A stretch of DNA of 64,000 bases from an uncultured Acidobacteriota bacterium (GTDB lineage: Bacteria > Acidobacteriota > Terriglobia > Terriglobales > Acidobacteriaceae), in NCBI GenBank assembly GCA_903832055.1, contig CAILAC010000013.1, positions 186,001 through 250,000 on the forward strand. The letters run 5' to 3'. This document shows positions 8,979-17,712 of this stretch, in pieces (position 1 is the first letter of the stretch; every line of letters begins with the position of its first letter). The notes beneath the pieces are model-generated. The model saw nothing but the letters and a program-made list of their open reading frames with translations, was not told the origin of the DNA and searched no databases. Made by a program: the position numbers and the translations under genes.

Positions 8979-10649
8979 ATGAAACTTCTTGGAAACAGAT
9001 CTATGGTCCTGGCCCTTGCGGCGGCGGCCTGTTTTGTGCCTGCAGGTGCTTTTGCCCAGGACAAGCCAGCGGCTAAGCCTCCCGCGGACGCTTCGGCGTC
9101 GCGTTGGGACATTTTTGCCGGCTACAGCTACTTGGCGCCTCACGGCACCGTCAACGTGCTTCAACCCGATACCGGTAAGACAATCCCCGTCGATTACAAG
9201 TCGGTAACGGTTGGCGGCATCGGAAGCCTTGCGTACTACTTCAATCGTTACATCGGCGCGCAGGCTGAGGTCGGCGTTCACGAGTTCGGCGGGTCCAATT
9301 CGAATTCAAACAATGACGGCTTCACCACCGTCTCGGGCGGCTTGATTGCGCGCTACCCGACCTCTGACCTGACCCCGTTCGTCCATGGTCTTGTCGGTGG
9401 CGCACTCATCGGTGGCCCGCAGCACGAACCGAACACCTGGGGTCCAGTGCTCATCGCCGGCGGCGGCGTTGACTACAAGACGCCTTTCTTTGGCGGAAAG
9501 CTGGCTCTGCGCGTATTTCAAGCTGACTACGAATACATGCACGCCGACTTCGGCCCCAAGCCCTTCGGCGGACGCGCAAATATCAACGCTGTGCGCTTGA
9601 GCACCGGTCTGGTGTACCACATCGGCTCCATCGCACCTCCGCCCCCTGTCACCTTTGCTTGCTCGGTCAACCCCTCCTCGGTTTTCCCTGGTGAGCCTGT
9701 CACGGTTACCGGTGTCGCCGGCGATTTGAATCCCAAGATGAAGGCCGTCTATTCATGGACTGGTTCCGGCGTCACGGGTTCAGGGACGACGGCTTCAGTT
9801 GCCACCGGCGCTTTGGCTCCCGGCACCTACACCGTCAAGGGCAACGTAACTGAAGGCATCAAAGCTGGTCAGGCTGCTGATTGCACCTCGACCTTCACGG
9901 TCAAGGCCTTCGAGCCCCCGACCGTCAGCTGCTCGGCTAATCCCTCGACCATCAAGCCGGGTGGAACCAGCGCAATTTCTGCAACTGGTCTCAGCCCGCA
10001 GAACCGTCCTCTGACCTACAGCTACTCGGCGACTGCCGGTTCTGTCAGCGGATCCGGTCCTTCGGCCACCTACTCCTCCGCCGGCGCACCTACCGGTACA
10101 TCCACTGTCACCTGCTCGGTAACCGACGACAAGGGCCAGACCGCAACCGCGACCACCACGGTCACGATTGAGGCTCCCCCGATGCCGCCGCCGCCGCCGA
10201 CCGTTTCTGCCCTCTGCTCGATCAGCTTCGACAAGGACAAGAAGCGTACGACTCGCGTCGACAACGAAGCCAAGGCTTGCCTTGACGACATCGCTCTGAC
10301 CCTCAAGAGCAAGTCGGATGCAACCGCCGCCATCGTTGGCAATTCGACCGCAGCCGAGAAGGTTGTTCCCAAGAACAAGAAGAAGGCCAAGCTGTTCGTT
10401 GATCCGGCCGCAGAACGCGCTGCCAACACCAAGAATTACCTGGTTACCGAGAAGGGCATCGATGCTTCGCGCGTCGCTATCTATACCGGCACAGGCGATT
10501 CACAGAAGGTGGAAGACTACCTCATTCCTTCTGGCGCAACCTTCAGCGTAGCGGGCACCACGCCTGTCTCCGCCGAAGTCAAGGCTCAACCCCGCAAGCC
10601 CCTGGCCGCAAAGCACCACTCCAAAAAGGCCAAGAAGATGGCCATGTAA
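8979..10649 (+). CDS. OmpA-like outer-membrane protein with Ig-like repeats
   Basis: A 556-residue envelope protein. It has a classical signal peptide (ending AGAFAQ) and then an eight-strand-type beta-barrel region (about residues 30-215, starting WDIFAGYSYLAPHG). Two Ig/PKD-like domains (about 220-315 and 318-400) each begin with a Cys-Ser-x-Asn-Pro-Ser motif. A poly-proline linker leads to a divergent OmpA-like C-terminal domain (about 405-530), and the end is lysine-rich. GGAGGAG at 8968-8974 sets ATG 8979. It probably anchors the outer membrane to peptidoglycan and may form a small pore. It is monocistronic, ending in a strong terminator. Confidence 0.8.
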   Translation: MKLLGNRSMVLALAAAACFVPAGAFAQDKPAAKPPADASASRWDIFAGYSYLAPHGTVNVLQPDTGKTIPVDYKSVTVGGIGSLAYYFNRYIGAQAEVGVHEFGGSNSNSNNDGFTTVSGGLIARYPTSDLTPFVHGLVGGALIGGPQHEPNTWGPVLIAGGGVDYKTPFFGGKLALRVFQADYEYMHADFGPKPFGGRANINAVRLSTGLVYHIGSIAPPPPVTFACSVNPSSVFPGEPVTVTGVAGDLNPKMKAVYSWTGSGVTGSGTTASVATGALAPGTYTVKGNVTEGIKAGQAADCTSTFTVKAFEPPTVSCSANPSTIKPGGTSAISATGLSPQNRPLTYSYSATAGSVSGSGPSATYSSAGAPTGTSTVTCSVTDDKGQTATATTTVTIEAPPMPPPPPTVSALCSISFDKDKKRTTRVDNEAKACLDDIALTLKSKSDATAAIVGNSTAAEKVVPKNKKKAKLFVDPAAERAANTKNYLVTEKGIDASRVAIYTGTGDSQKVEDYLIPSGATFSVAGTTPVSAEVKAQPRKPLAAKHHSKKAKKMAM

Positions 10650-10656
10650 TCAGGAA

Positions 10657-10680
10657 GGGCAGAGAGTCAAATCTCTGCCC
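10657..10680 (+). terminator. Stem-loop after the OmpA-like gene
   Basis: GGGCAGAGA and TCTCTGCCC form a 9-bp stem around a 6-nt loop only 8 nt after the stop codon. No T-run follows, so it may protect the mRNA 3' end rather than terminate; the real terminator lies further on. Confidence 0.5.
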
Positions 10681-10723
10681 GCCTGAATGCAAGGTGCAAG
10701 CGGATCAAGTTTCAAAGTAACTG

Positions 10724-10764
10724 CCGGGGCTGACCGATTCTTCCGGTCAGCCCCGGTTCTTTTT
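10724..10764 (+). terminator. Rho-independent terminator
   Basis: CCGGGGCTGACCG pairs with CGGTCAGCCCCGG as a 13-bp perfect stem with a 7-nt loop, followed by TTCTTTTT. This is a very strong intrinsic terminator for the OmpA-like gene. It ends five bases before an ATG at 10769, which bears on where the next gene starts. Confidence 0.9.
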
Positions 10765-10801
10765 GCATATGCACTTCAAACTATCGATTTCCGGAGATTC
10801 T

Positions 10802-12844
10802 TTGTTCTCAGCGCGGTATTTCCCTGGCAGACTGCCGGCCAAGTCCCGGTGGCCCTTTCTTTTTCCGGCTCTTTTTTTGTGTGCGATCTCCGTAATTCAA
10901 GTATTTGCTCAAAGTGTATCTCCCATCTGGCAGTCCATCGGTCCCTTTGGCGGCGACGCCCGCTCCTTTGTTTCTGAACCAGGACAGCCCCAACATCTAT
11001 ACCTTGGCGGCACGAATACATGGATATTCGAGTCACTCGACGGCGGACAGTCCTGGTCGCGCCTGAGTAAAGTTGAAAGCTCAGATGACTTGATCGTTGA
11101 CGATATCGTCATCGATGCTGCTGACCATCAGACCCTGTATGCCGGCGTTTGGCGTGTAGACAGGCCCGACGGGGGTCTCTACGTCAGTCACGATGCTGGC
11201 AAAAGCTGGAAGGCCGTAGAGGCGCTAAAAGGCCAGTCTGTCCGCTCCCTTGCCCAGGCCCCCTCTAACCCCGCCATACTCGTCGCTGGGACCCTGGAAG
11301 GCGTCTACCGCAGCAAAGACCGCGGCGCGACGTGGGACCAGATCAGCCCCATTGGCAGCAAGGAAATTCACGAGGTTGAGTCTCTGGCTATCGACCCGCA
11401 CAACCCCGACATCATTTATGCGGGCACATGGCACCTGCCTTGGAAGACCAAGGACGGCGGCGTCACCTGGCACAACATCAAGCAGGGTGTCATCGATGAT
11501 TCTGATGTGTTTTCCATCATTGTTGACCCCGTTCGCCCGAGCATCGTCTATGCCAGTGCCTGCTCAGGCATTTACAAAAGTGAAAGCAGCGGTGAACTCT
11601 TCCACAAGGTCCAGGGGATCCCCGCCACCGCCCGGCGTACCCGCGTCCTGATGCAGGACCCTCACAACCGCGAAGTTGTCTACGCCGGTACTACCGAAGG
11701 CCTCTATCGAACCCGCGATGGTGGCCACAACTGGTCTGCCCTCACCGGCCCTGAAGTCATAATCAACGATATTTACCTCGATCCTGAGCATCAGGGCCAT
11801 ATTTTGCTGGCTACCGATCGCAGCGGCGTCCTGTCCAGTTCTGACAACGGTTCCACCTTTACTGAGTCGGATAAGGGCTTTTCCGCGCGCAAGGTTGAAG
11901 CTCTGGTTGCCGATGCCCACGATCCACGCCGCATCCTCGCCGGTGTCGTCAATGACAAAAATGATGGCGGAGTCTTCCTCACGGCTGATGGAGGTTCAAG
12001 CTGGACCCACCTTGCCAATGGCCTCGATGGACGCGACGTATTTACCCTCGCCCAGTCTCCCGGAGGTCCAGAGAGTGCTGGCACCATCCTCGCAGGCACC
12101 AGCCACGGCATCTTTGCCCTGGAAGCTGGTCAAGGACCCACCGACACCCACTGGGTCATGCGCAGCAGCATCGTCAATCACGGCACCCGCATCGTCACCA
12201 TCAACAATGCAGGTCACAAGGTCAATCGCGAAGAAGCCATCACTCTACCGGCGCGGCAAATGAGTTCTCGTGTTGCCTCCATTGACCTGTCTGGCCCTGT
12301 CTGGGTTGCGGCTACTGCAGAGGGCATCTTCACGAGCATTGACCAGGCAACTACCTGGCAGGGGGGCCTCGTCCTCGGATCGGCGGCCTACCACTCCGTT
12401 GCCGTATGGGATGGCGAAATCCTCGCAGCCCGCCGCGAAGGCGTAGTCTTCTCCCGTGACAAGGGCCAGACGTGGGCGCCCATGCGCATCCCATCACGCC
12501 TCAAAGACATTCGCCGCGTCGCATTCTCCAAACAGGGAGATCTCTGGGTTGGAGCCGGCGATGGCGTCTACCTCTCCCGCGACAAGGGCGAAACCTGGTT
12601 CTGGCTTGAAAAGGTCCCGGTACGCGACGTGGACGATCTCGCCTACGATGCCGATGCCGACCGAATGTTGGTTACTTCCCGCAGCAACCAGGTCCTCTAC
12701 TCCATCGACCCGGCAACATTTGCTTTCAGCCAGGCCCGCACTGGATATCGACTATTCCTGGCCCGCTCTGCCGGAGGCATCCGGCTTGCTGCGTCACTCC
12801 AGGACGGTGTGTTGATGGAGCCGCCAGTCCGAGCGCAGCGATAA
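10802..12844 (+). CDS. Exported BNR/sortilin-type beta-propeller protein
   Basis: About 680 residues, with a signal peptide (FLFPALFLCAISVIQVFAQ) and then many BNR-type repeats with S-x-D-x-G-x-T/S-W signatures such as SLDGGQSWS, SHDAGKSWK, SKDRGATWD and SRDKGETWF. These repeats build a multi-bladed propeller as in sialidases, VPS10/sortilin and YCF48-like proteins. No catalytic residues of a glycosidase can be assigned. Start choice: an ATG at 10769 sits directly on the upstream terminator and lacks a ribosome site, whereas TTG 10802 has GGAG five bases upstream, so I prefer it. A binding or scaffold role outside the cell is inferred. Confidence 0.75.
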   Translation: MFSARYFPGRLPAKSRWPFLFPALFLCAISVIQVFAQSVSPIWQSIGPFGGDARSFVSEPGQPQHLYLGGTNTWIFESLDGGQSWSRLSKVESSDDLIVDDIVIDAADHQTLYAGVWRVDRPDGGLYVSHDAGKSWKAVEALKGQSVRSLAQAPSNPAILVAGTLEGVYRSKDRGATWDQISPIGSKEIHEVESLAIDPHNPDIIYAGTWHLPWKTKDGGVTWHNIKQGVIDDSDVFSIIVDPVRPSIVYASACSGIYKSESSGELFHKVQGIPATARRTRVLMQDPHNREVVYAGTTEGLYRTRDGGHNWSALTGPEVIINDIYLDPEHQGHILLATDRSGVLSSSDNGSTFTESDKGFSARKVEALVADAHDPRRILAGVVNDKNDGGVFLTADGGSSWTHLANGLDGRDVFTLAQSPGGPESAGTILAGTSHGIFALEAGQGPTDTHWVMRSSIVNHGTRIVTINNAGHKVNREEAITLPARQMSSRVASIDLSGPVWVAATAEGIFTSIDQATTWQGGLVLGSAAYHSVAVWDGEILAARREGVVFSRDKGQTWAPMRIPSRLKDIRRVAFSKQGDLWVGAGDGVYLSRDKGETWFWLEKVPVRDVDDLAYDADADRMLVTSRSNQVLYSIDPATFAFSQARTGYRLFLARSAGGIRLAASLQDGVLMEPPVRAQR

Positions 12845-12923
12845 GCCACACGTTTTTGCACGACGAAGGTCAAAACCTGGGAGTCCGTCCAGTTTCCAGT
12901 ATCATCAAAGCAGGGGAGCACAT

Positions 12924-14084
12924 ATGCAGGCACTGACCCAGGCAACCCGCCAACCTTTTCGTACCCATGCTTTTCGTACCCACGACCCGCGCCTCCAGCC
13001 AATCGCCGAAAAGGTAATGGCAGGCGAGCGTCTCAATTTTGATGATGGCGTTGTCCTCTACGGCACCAGCGATGTGTTGGCCGTCGGATGGCTTGCCAAT
13101 ACCGTCCGCGAACGCCTCCATGGCGACATCACCTATTTCAACGTGAATCGCCACATCAATCCGACAAACGTTTGCGTCGCGCACTGCCGCCTTTGCGCCT
13201 TTGGTCGCACCAAGGGCGATGCAGCTGGATACACGATGGCGCTCGAAGAAGCCTTTGAAACAGCCGCCTCCGGGTATTCCGAAGCCGTAACAGAGTTCCA
13301 CATCGTTGGCGGTCTTCACCCTGACCTGCCCTTTGAATACTTCCTCGATCTCGTCAAAGGCCTCAAAGAGCGATTTCCCAAGGTCCACATCAAGGCATTC
13401 ACCATGGTCGAGGTCGCATTCCTCGCCCGTCGCGCCAAGCTCACCATCGACGAAACCCTGGTCAAAATGAAGCAAGCCGGAGTGGACTCGATGCCCGGCG
13501 GCGGCGCTGAAATCTTCGCGTCCCGCGTCCGCAGCATCATTTGCGACCACAAGATCGACGGCAGCGAATGGCTCAACACAGCCCGTCTGGCCCACAAGCA
13601 CGGCTTCCGCTCCAACGCGACCATGTTGTATGGGCACATTGAAAACAACGAAGACCGCGTCGACCACATGCTCAAGCTTCGCGAAGTGCAGGACGAAACC
13701 GGCGGCTTCCAGACCTTCATTCCGCTTGCATTCCACCCGGAGAACACGGCTCTCGACCACCTGCCCGTCACCACCGGCCTCACTGACATTCGCCAGGTCG
13801 CTGTAGGCCGCCTGTTGCTCGACAACTTTGCCCACATCAAGGCCTACTGGCAGATGCTGACCCCAAAAATCGCCCAGATCGCCTTACGCTTTGGCGCTGA
13901 CGACCTGGACGGTACCGTCATCGAAGAAAAGATCTACCACGACGCAGGCGCCACAACGCCGCAAGGGATGACGCGCAAGCAGCTCTGCCACCTCATCGAA
14001 GCCGCCGGCCGGGTTCCAGTGGAGCGAGACACCCTGTATCACTCCGTCACGCGCACCGAAGACAGCTTCGTCGTCGCGGTTTAA
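12924..14084 (+). CDS. mqnE: Aminofutalosine synthase (radical SAM)
   Basis: MqnE joins chorismate-derived 3-[(1-carboxyvinyl)oxy]benzoate to the adenosyl group of SAM in the futalosine route to menaquinone. The 386-residue protein carries the radical-SAM CxxxCxxC motif at Cys84, Cys88 and Cys91 (CVAHCRLC). The stretches HIVGGLHPDLPFEYF and DSMPGGGAEIF are typical of MqnE rather than MqnC. No other menaquinone genes lie in the window. Residues 11-20 contain an in-frame 15-bp tandem duplication (FRTHAFRTH). The following small membrane-protein gene starts 39 nt after its stop and is probably co-transcribed. Confidence 0.92.
   Translation: MQALTQATRQPFRTHAFRTHDPRLQPIAEKVMAGERLNFDDGVVLYGTSDVLAVGWLANTVRERLHGDITYFNVNRHINPTNVCVAHCRLCAFGRTKGDAAGYTMALEEAFETAASGYSEAVTEFHIVGGLHPDLPFEYFLDLVKGLKERFPKVHIKAFTMVEVAFLARRAKLTIDETLVKMKQAGVDSMPGGGAEIFASRVRSIICDHKIDGSEWLNTARLAHKHGFRSNATMLYGHIENNEDRVDHMLKLREVQDETGGFQTFIPLAFHPENTALDHLPVTTGLTDIRQVAVGRLLLDNFAHIKAYWQMLTPKIAQIALRFGADDLDGTVIEEKIYHDAGATTPQGMTRKQLCHLIEAAGRVPVERDTLYHSVTRTEDSFVVAV
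12955..12984 (+). repeat. 15-bp tandem duplication in the mqnE N terminus
   Basis: Two adjacent 15-bp copies (CTTTTCGTACCCATG and CTTTTCGTACCCACG, one difference) encode a repeated Phe-Arg-Thr-His segment before the conserved radical-SAM core. It looks like a recent in-frame slippage or duplication event. Confidence 0.8.
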
Positions 14085-14123
14085 CCAGTCTCAGGTCAGG
14101 TCATAGACGGAGGGCTCAGCTCG

Positions 14124-14333
14124 ATGGAAGTCTTCGGCTTCGCAGCCCTCTTCGGCCTCATCCTCGGCTTTATGTTCGGGGTGGGCTGCGCTGCCGCGGT
14201 GATCTATACCGTCTACATGGGCGGCTACCGCAAAGCCATCGAAGAATCCTTAGCAGAGGTACAGCTTCCTCGTTACGTGCAAAACCTAGAAAAGATCACC
14301 AACAAAATGCAAAGAAGCTCTCAGCCAAAATGA
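14124..14333 (+). CDS. Small membrane protein
   Basis: A 69-residue protein with one N-terminal transmembrane segment rich in glycine (about residues 4-32) and a charged, cytoplasm-facing tail that may be helical. GGAGGG at 14109-14114 gives a well-spaced ribosome site for ATG 14124. It follows mqnE by 39 nt and is probably in the same transcript. I recognise no family, and the function is unknown. Confidence 0.6.
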   Translation: MEVFGFAALFGLILGFMFGVGCAAAVIYTVYMGGYRKAIEESLAEVQLPRYVQNLEKITNKMQRSSQPK

Positions 14334-14453
14334 GATAGGATTTGGAAGCTCTTCGCCGGGTAGGAAGGCAGCACTACCCGTCATCCCAGACCAACGTCCT
14401 GTTTTATCTCATTGGCTATACCTGACGTAATATAGACTTCTGTTGACACGTCG

Positions 14454-15395
14454 ATGCGCATTTTTGTTGCCGTAACAGACAATGATTGGTTCTCACTGCA
14501 TGCCTCTCAAAAGAAGGTAGAGGAGGTCAATTTTTGGCGCCCATCATCCGAAGCAACCTTTAAGGCACTAGCGCCTGGCGAGCTACTTCTTTTTAAGCTT
14601 CACTCTCCGGACAATTTCATTGCTGGTGGAGGGTTCTTTACTAAGTTTTTGCAACTCCCAGTGAACTTGGCTTGGGACACCTTCAAGCAATCAAACGGAG
14701 TTCGATCGTTGACTGAGTTGCGCGGAAAGATCGCAGATCTTCGTCGAATTCCAATTTCCTCGTCAGACAATCCGACAATCGGTTGCATCATGCTGGCAGA
14801 GCCTTTCTTTTGGCCCCGTGAAGCGTGGATACCGATACCAAATGATTTCAAATTAAATACCGTTCAAGGCAAAGGCTATGACTCAGAATCCGGGGCGGGA
14901 AGCGAGCTTTGGGGCTCCATAGTAGAAAGGCTCGAAACATTGACACCATCGAACTTTGAGCCTGGAACAGCAACCGTTGCTGCTATTGATTCAAAGGGAT
15001 TCGGTAAACCGCAGATCATATTACCGAGGCTGGGGCAAGGATTGTTTCGTGCGCTGGTTACCGACATGTACGACAAGCGTTGTTCAATTACTGGCGAGCG
15101 TACTTTGCCGGTGCTCGACGCTGCCCACATTAAGCCTTATTCTATTGTCCAGCGCCACGAGCTCTCGAATGGCCTACTAATGCGGAGTGATCTCCATCGG
15201 CTATTTGAAGGCGGTTATCTGACGGTTGATCCAGCCAACTACCGCGTTGTGGTGAGCCAGCGAATTAGGACAGAATTCGAAAATGGAAAAGAGTACTACC
15301 GTCTGGAGGGTCAAGAAGTTAGGGCCCCCCGAGAGTCCTGGGCAAAGCCAAGCATAGAGAATCTTGAGTTTCATGCTTACAGTATTTTTCGATAG
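14454..15395 (+). CDS. HNH endonuclease with an extra N-terminal domain (candidate modification-dependent nuclease)
   Basis: A 313-residue protein. Residues about 200-262 form an HNH domain of the HNH_2 type, with AAHIKPYS (His225), the NGLLMRSDLHRLFE block (Asn239, His248) and a Cys-Ser-Ile-Thr-Gly turn before it. Residues 1-150 (FVAVTDNDWFSLHASQ, LLLFKLHSPDNFIAGGGFF) resemble PUA/EVE-like modules that read modified bases in single-chain restriction enzymes; this likeness is inferred from pattern, not proven. The gene is visibly AT-richer than its neighbours, has a weak ribosome site and stands alone without a methyltransferase. That pattern fits horizontal acquisition and a type IV-like defence role. 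Confidence 0.7.
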   Translation: MRIFVAVTDNDWFSLHASQKKVEEVNFWRPSSEATFKALAPGELLLFKLHSPDNFIAGGGFFTKFLQLPVNLAWDTFKQSNGVRSLTELRGKIADLRRIPISSSDNPTIGCIMLAEPFFWPREAWIPIPNDFKLNTVQGKGYDSESGAGSELWGSIVERLETLTPSNFEPGTATVAAIDSKGFGKPQIILPRLGQGLFRALVTDMYDKRCSITGERTLPVLDAAHIKPYSIVQRHELSNGLLMRSDLHRLFEGGYLTVDPANYRVVVSQRIRTEFENGKEYYRLEGQEVRAPRESWAKPSIENLEFHAYSIFR

Positions 15396-15410
15396 AGATC
15401 GGAAGTTTTC

Positions 15411-15426
15411 TTTCCACAGGTGGAAA
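15411..15426. promoter_or_regulatory. Inverted repeat after the HNH gene
   Basis: TTTCCAC and GTGGAAA are separated by only two bases, 16 nt after the HNH stop. The loop is too short for a good terminator and there is no T-run, so a protein-binding site for the downstream gene is possible. Confidence 0.3.
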
Positions 15427-15480
15427 CCTTACTGACCCATTTTGAGCCGGAAATGGTTGCGACAAAGAAAGCGCAACTCT

Positions 15481-15503
15481 AGATCAATTTGATCAAATGA
15501 TCT
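15481..15503. promoter_or_regulatory. Extended palindrome, operator candidate upstream of the DUF5054 gene
   Basis: A perfect 12-bp palindrome ATTTGATCAAAT (15487-15498) is flanked by AGATC on the left and GATCT on the right, offset by one base. The symmetric core plus flanks resembles a dimeric repressor site, 73 nt before the DUF5054 start codon. Confidence 0.4.
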
Positions 15504-15576
15504 TCGAAGCGATTTGTCGACCGGCAAGCATCAAACGATGCCGCCATTCGCCACAGGGCGTTACACTAAATCGTCT

Positions 15577-17703
15577 ATGACGAAACTCATCTCTAATGAC
15601 AGCCAAATGCTGCGCCGCCGCCTGCTCCAATCCATGACTGCCCTCGGCGCCGGCCTCATGCTTGATTCGGTCTCCCCGTTCGCGGCGTTGCACGCCCAAT
15701 CACCGACCGTTCCCGACAGCCAGATCAAGCGTGTACTGGTCATGTTCAAGTGTCATTTTGATGCCGGGTTCATCGATACGCAGACCAACGTCGTCCATCG
15801 CTACTTCAGCGAATATTTCCCGGCTGCTATCCAGACCGCCAGCGATTTGCGCGCCCAGGGCGGCCACCGCTACGTCTGGACCACCGGTTCCTGGCTGCTG
15901 TACGAATACCTTGAGCAGGCCTCCCCGGAGGACCGCAAGCGCATGGAGCATGCCATTGCCGTCGGTGATATTGCCTGGCACGCACTGCCCTTTACCTGGC
16001 AATCGGAGATGCTCGACCCATCGATGATTGCCGGAGCCCTTGCTATTTCTCAGTCACTCGACCGCCGTTTTGGCCGCGTTACTACCGGCGCCAAGATGAC
16101 CGATGTACCCGGCCATACGCGCGGCCTCATAGCTCCGCTTGCGGCCCACGGAGTCCAGTTTCTCGACATCGGTGTCAACGATGCCAGCACCCCGGCAGAG
16201 CTGCCGCCGATCTTTTTGTGGAAGGACCCCACCGGCGCATCGCTGCCCGTCATGTACCACCCGGGCTACGGCAGCGTTACCCATATCCCCGGCTCAAATA
16301 TTGCGATTGCCATTGTTGTTGGAGACGATAATATCGGCCCGCACAAGCCTGCCGAGATCGCCAAAATCTATGCCAATCTCACCAGCCGCTTTCCCAGCGC
16401 GGAGATTGTGGCAGGCAGCCTCACCGATATTGCGAACGCCCTGGCGCCCTTCCGCAGCCATCTGCCCGTCGTCACCGGCGAAATCGGCGATACCTGGATT
16501 CACGGCATCGCCAGCGACCCGCTCAAGGTGGCGCGCTATCGCGAAGTGGCGCGACTCCGCCAATCCTGGATCAAGCAGGGCAAAATCCATGTTGGAGACG
16601 CAACCGATCTGGCGCTGCTCCGCCGTCTTCTGCTTGAGGTCGAGCACACCTGGGGAACAGACACCAAGACGTGGCTCGACTTTAACAACCTGAAGCCAGA
16701 TGACCTCGACAAGATGATTGCCACCAAGAACTACCAGGTGGTCCAGTTCAGCTGGAAGGAGAAGCGCCAGGACCTGCTGGATGGCATCGCCACGCTGCCT
16801 GAACCGCTCAAAATAGAGGCGCAGCAAGCCATCGACCGGCTTAAACCAGTTGAGCCGCGACTCTCTGCCAATGCTCTTCAACACCCAGCAGCAAAGGTGA
16901 TCGAGACTCCCCACTTTCTGCTTGGCATGGATGCTCAAACCGGGGCAATCACGCGCCTGCGCAACAAGCGCACAGGCCACGAATGGGCGAGCGCGACAAA
17001 CCCTCTCGCGCTTTTTGTATACCAGACCCTCTCGCAGGCTGACTACGACCAGTTCTTCAAGGATTACCTGAAGAGCAGTGAAGACTGGGCTTTTAAAGAT
17101 TTCGGCAAGCCCAACATCGACAAACTCGGCGCTGAGAGCCGTGAATGGCTTCCGACGCTCTCTGATTTGCAGGTTCAAGAAACCGCCGAAGGTCACAAAG
17201 TCCTTGCGAGCTTGCAGATTACCGGACTCTCGCCGGCGCAGGCTGCGATCGCATCGCCGCCGCAGAAAATCTACCTTGAGCTCTTCCTTCCGGCCAATGA
17301 GCCGGTGATTTACATCAATCTTTCATGCTTTCAAAAGCGAGCCAATCGCATGCCTGAGGCGCTCTGGCTCACGTTCAACCCAATCGCCAGTGCGAGCCAA
17401 GGGTGGAGCCTGGAAAAAGCAGGCCAATCGGTCTCTCCTTTTGATGTCGTGGCCTCTGGCAATCGGCACATGCATGCGCTTTCCACAGGCTTTCATTACA
17501 AGCAAGCAGGGAACTCGCTGGCTGTCGAAACAGTGGACGCGCCGCTGGTCGCCCTCGGAGAGCGAACCTCGCTCAGCTTCAAGAACGCCCAGCCCGACAT
17601 GAGCAAAGGAGTGCACTGCAACCTGTATAACAACTCGTGGGGCACCAACTACATCATGTGGTACGACGAAGACATGCGCTTCCGCTTTGTGCTGCGCGCA
17701 TGA
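15577..17703 (+). CDS. DUF5054 protein, GH38-like exported glycosidase candidate
   Basis: About 708 residues with a Tat-like leader (LRRRLLQSMTALGAG). The body matches the DUF5054 pattern of soil bacteria, related to family 38 alpha-mannosidases. It shows CHFDAGFIDTQTNV near the start of the mature protein (the His-x-Asp metal-ligand position), HALPFTWQSEML, KMTDVPGHTRG and GEIGDTWIHGIASDP. The C-terminal half is beta-rich like the GH38 sugar-binding region. The likely function is hydrolysis of an alpha-linked sugar in the periplasm, but substrate and activity are unproven. ATG 15577 is chosen; TTG 15514 is a possible longer start. A palindromic operator candidate lies just upstream. Confidence 0.7.
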   Translation: MTKLISNDSQMLRRRLLQSMTALGAGLMLDSVSPFAALHAQSPTVPDSQIKRVLVMFKCHFDAGFIDTQTNVVHRYFSEYFPAAIQTASDLRAQGGHRYVWTTGSWLLYEYLEQASPEDRKRMEHAIAVGDIAWHALPFTWQSEMLDPSMIAGALAISQSLDRRFGRVTTGAKMTDVPGHTRGLIAPLAAHGVQFLDIGVNDASTPAELPPIFLWKDPTGASLPVMYHPGYGSVTHIPGSNIAIAIVVGDDNIGPHKPAEIAKIYANLTSRFPSAEIVAGSLTDIANALAPFRSHLPVVTGEIGDTWIHGIASDPLKVARYREVARLRQSWIKQGKIHVGDATDLALLRRLLLEVEHTWGTDTKTWLDFNNLKPDDLDKMIATKNYQVVQFSWKEKRQDLLDGIATLPEPLKIEAQQAIDRLKPVEPRLSANALQHPAAKVIETPHFLLGMDAQTGAITRLRNKRTGHEWASATNPLALFVYQTLSQADYDQFFKDYLKSSEDWAFKDFGKPNIDKLGAESREWLPTLSDLQVQETAEGHKVLASLQITGLSPAQAAIASPPQKIYLELFLPANEPVIYINLSCFQKRANRMPEALWLTFNPIASASQGWSLEKAGQSVSPFDVVASGNRHMHALSTGFHYKQAGNSLAVETVDAPLVALGERTSLSFKNAQPDMSKGVHCNLYNNSWGTNYIMWYDEDMRFRFVLRA

Positions 17704-17712
17704 ACAGGATCG

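Noticed and set aside
12870-13835. Minus-strand open frame opposite mqnE
   Set aside because: The plus frame has the CxxxCxxC motif and family-wide conservation; the minus frame has none.
14357-14380. Stem-loop GGGTAG-type hairpin with a GGAAGGCAGCA loop, briefly considered as SRP RNA
   Set aside because: The short stem and loop do not match the GGTCAGG...GGAAGGAAGCAGC pattern of bacterial SRP RNA, and no longer pairing is seen.
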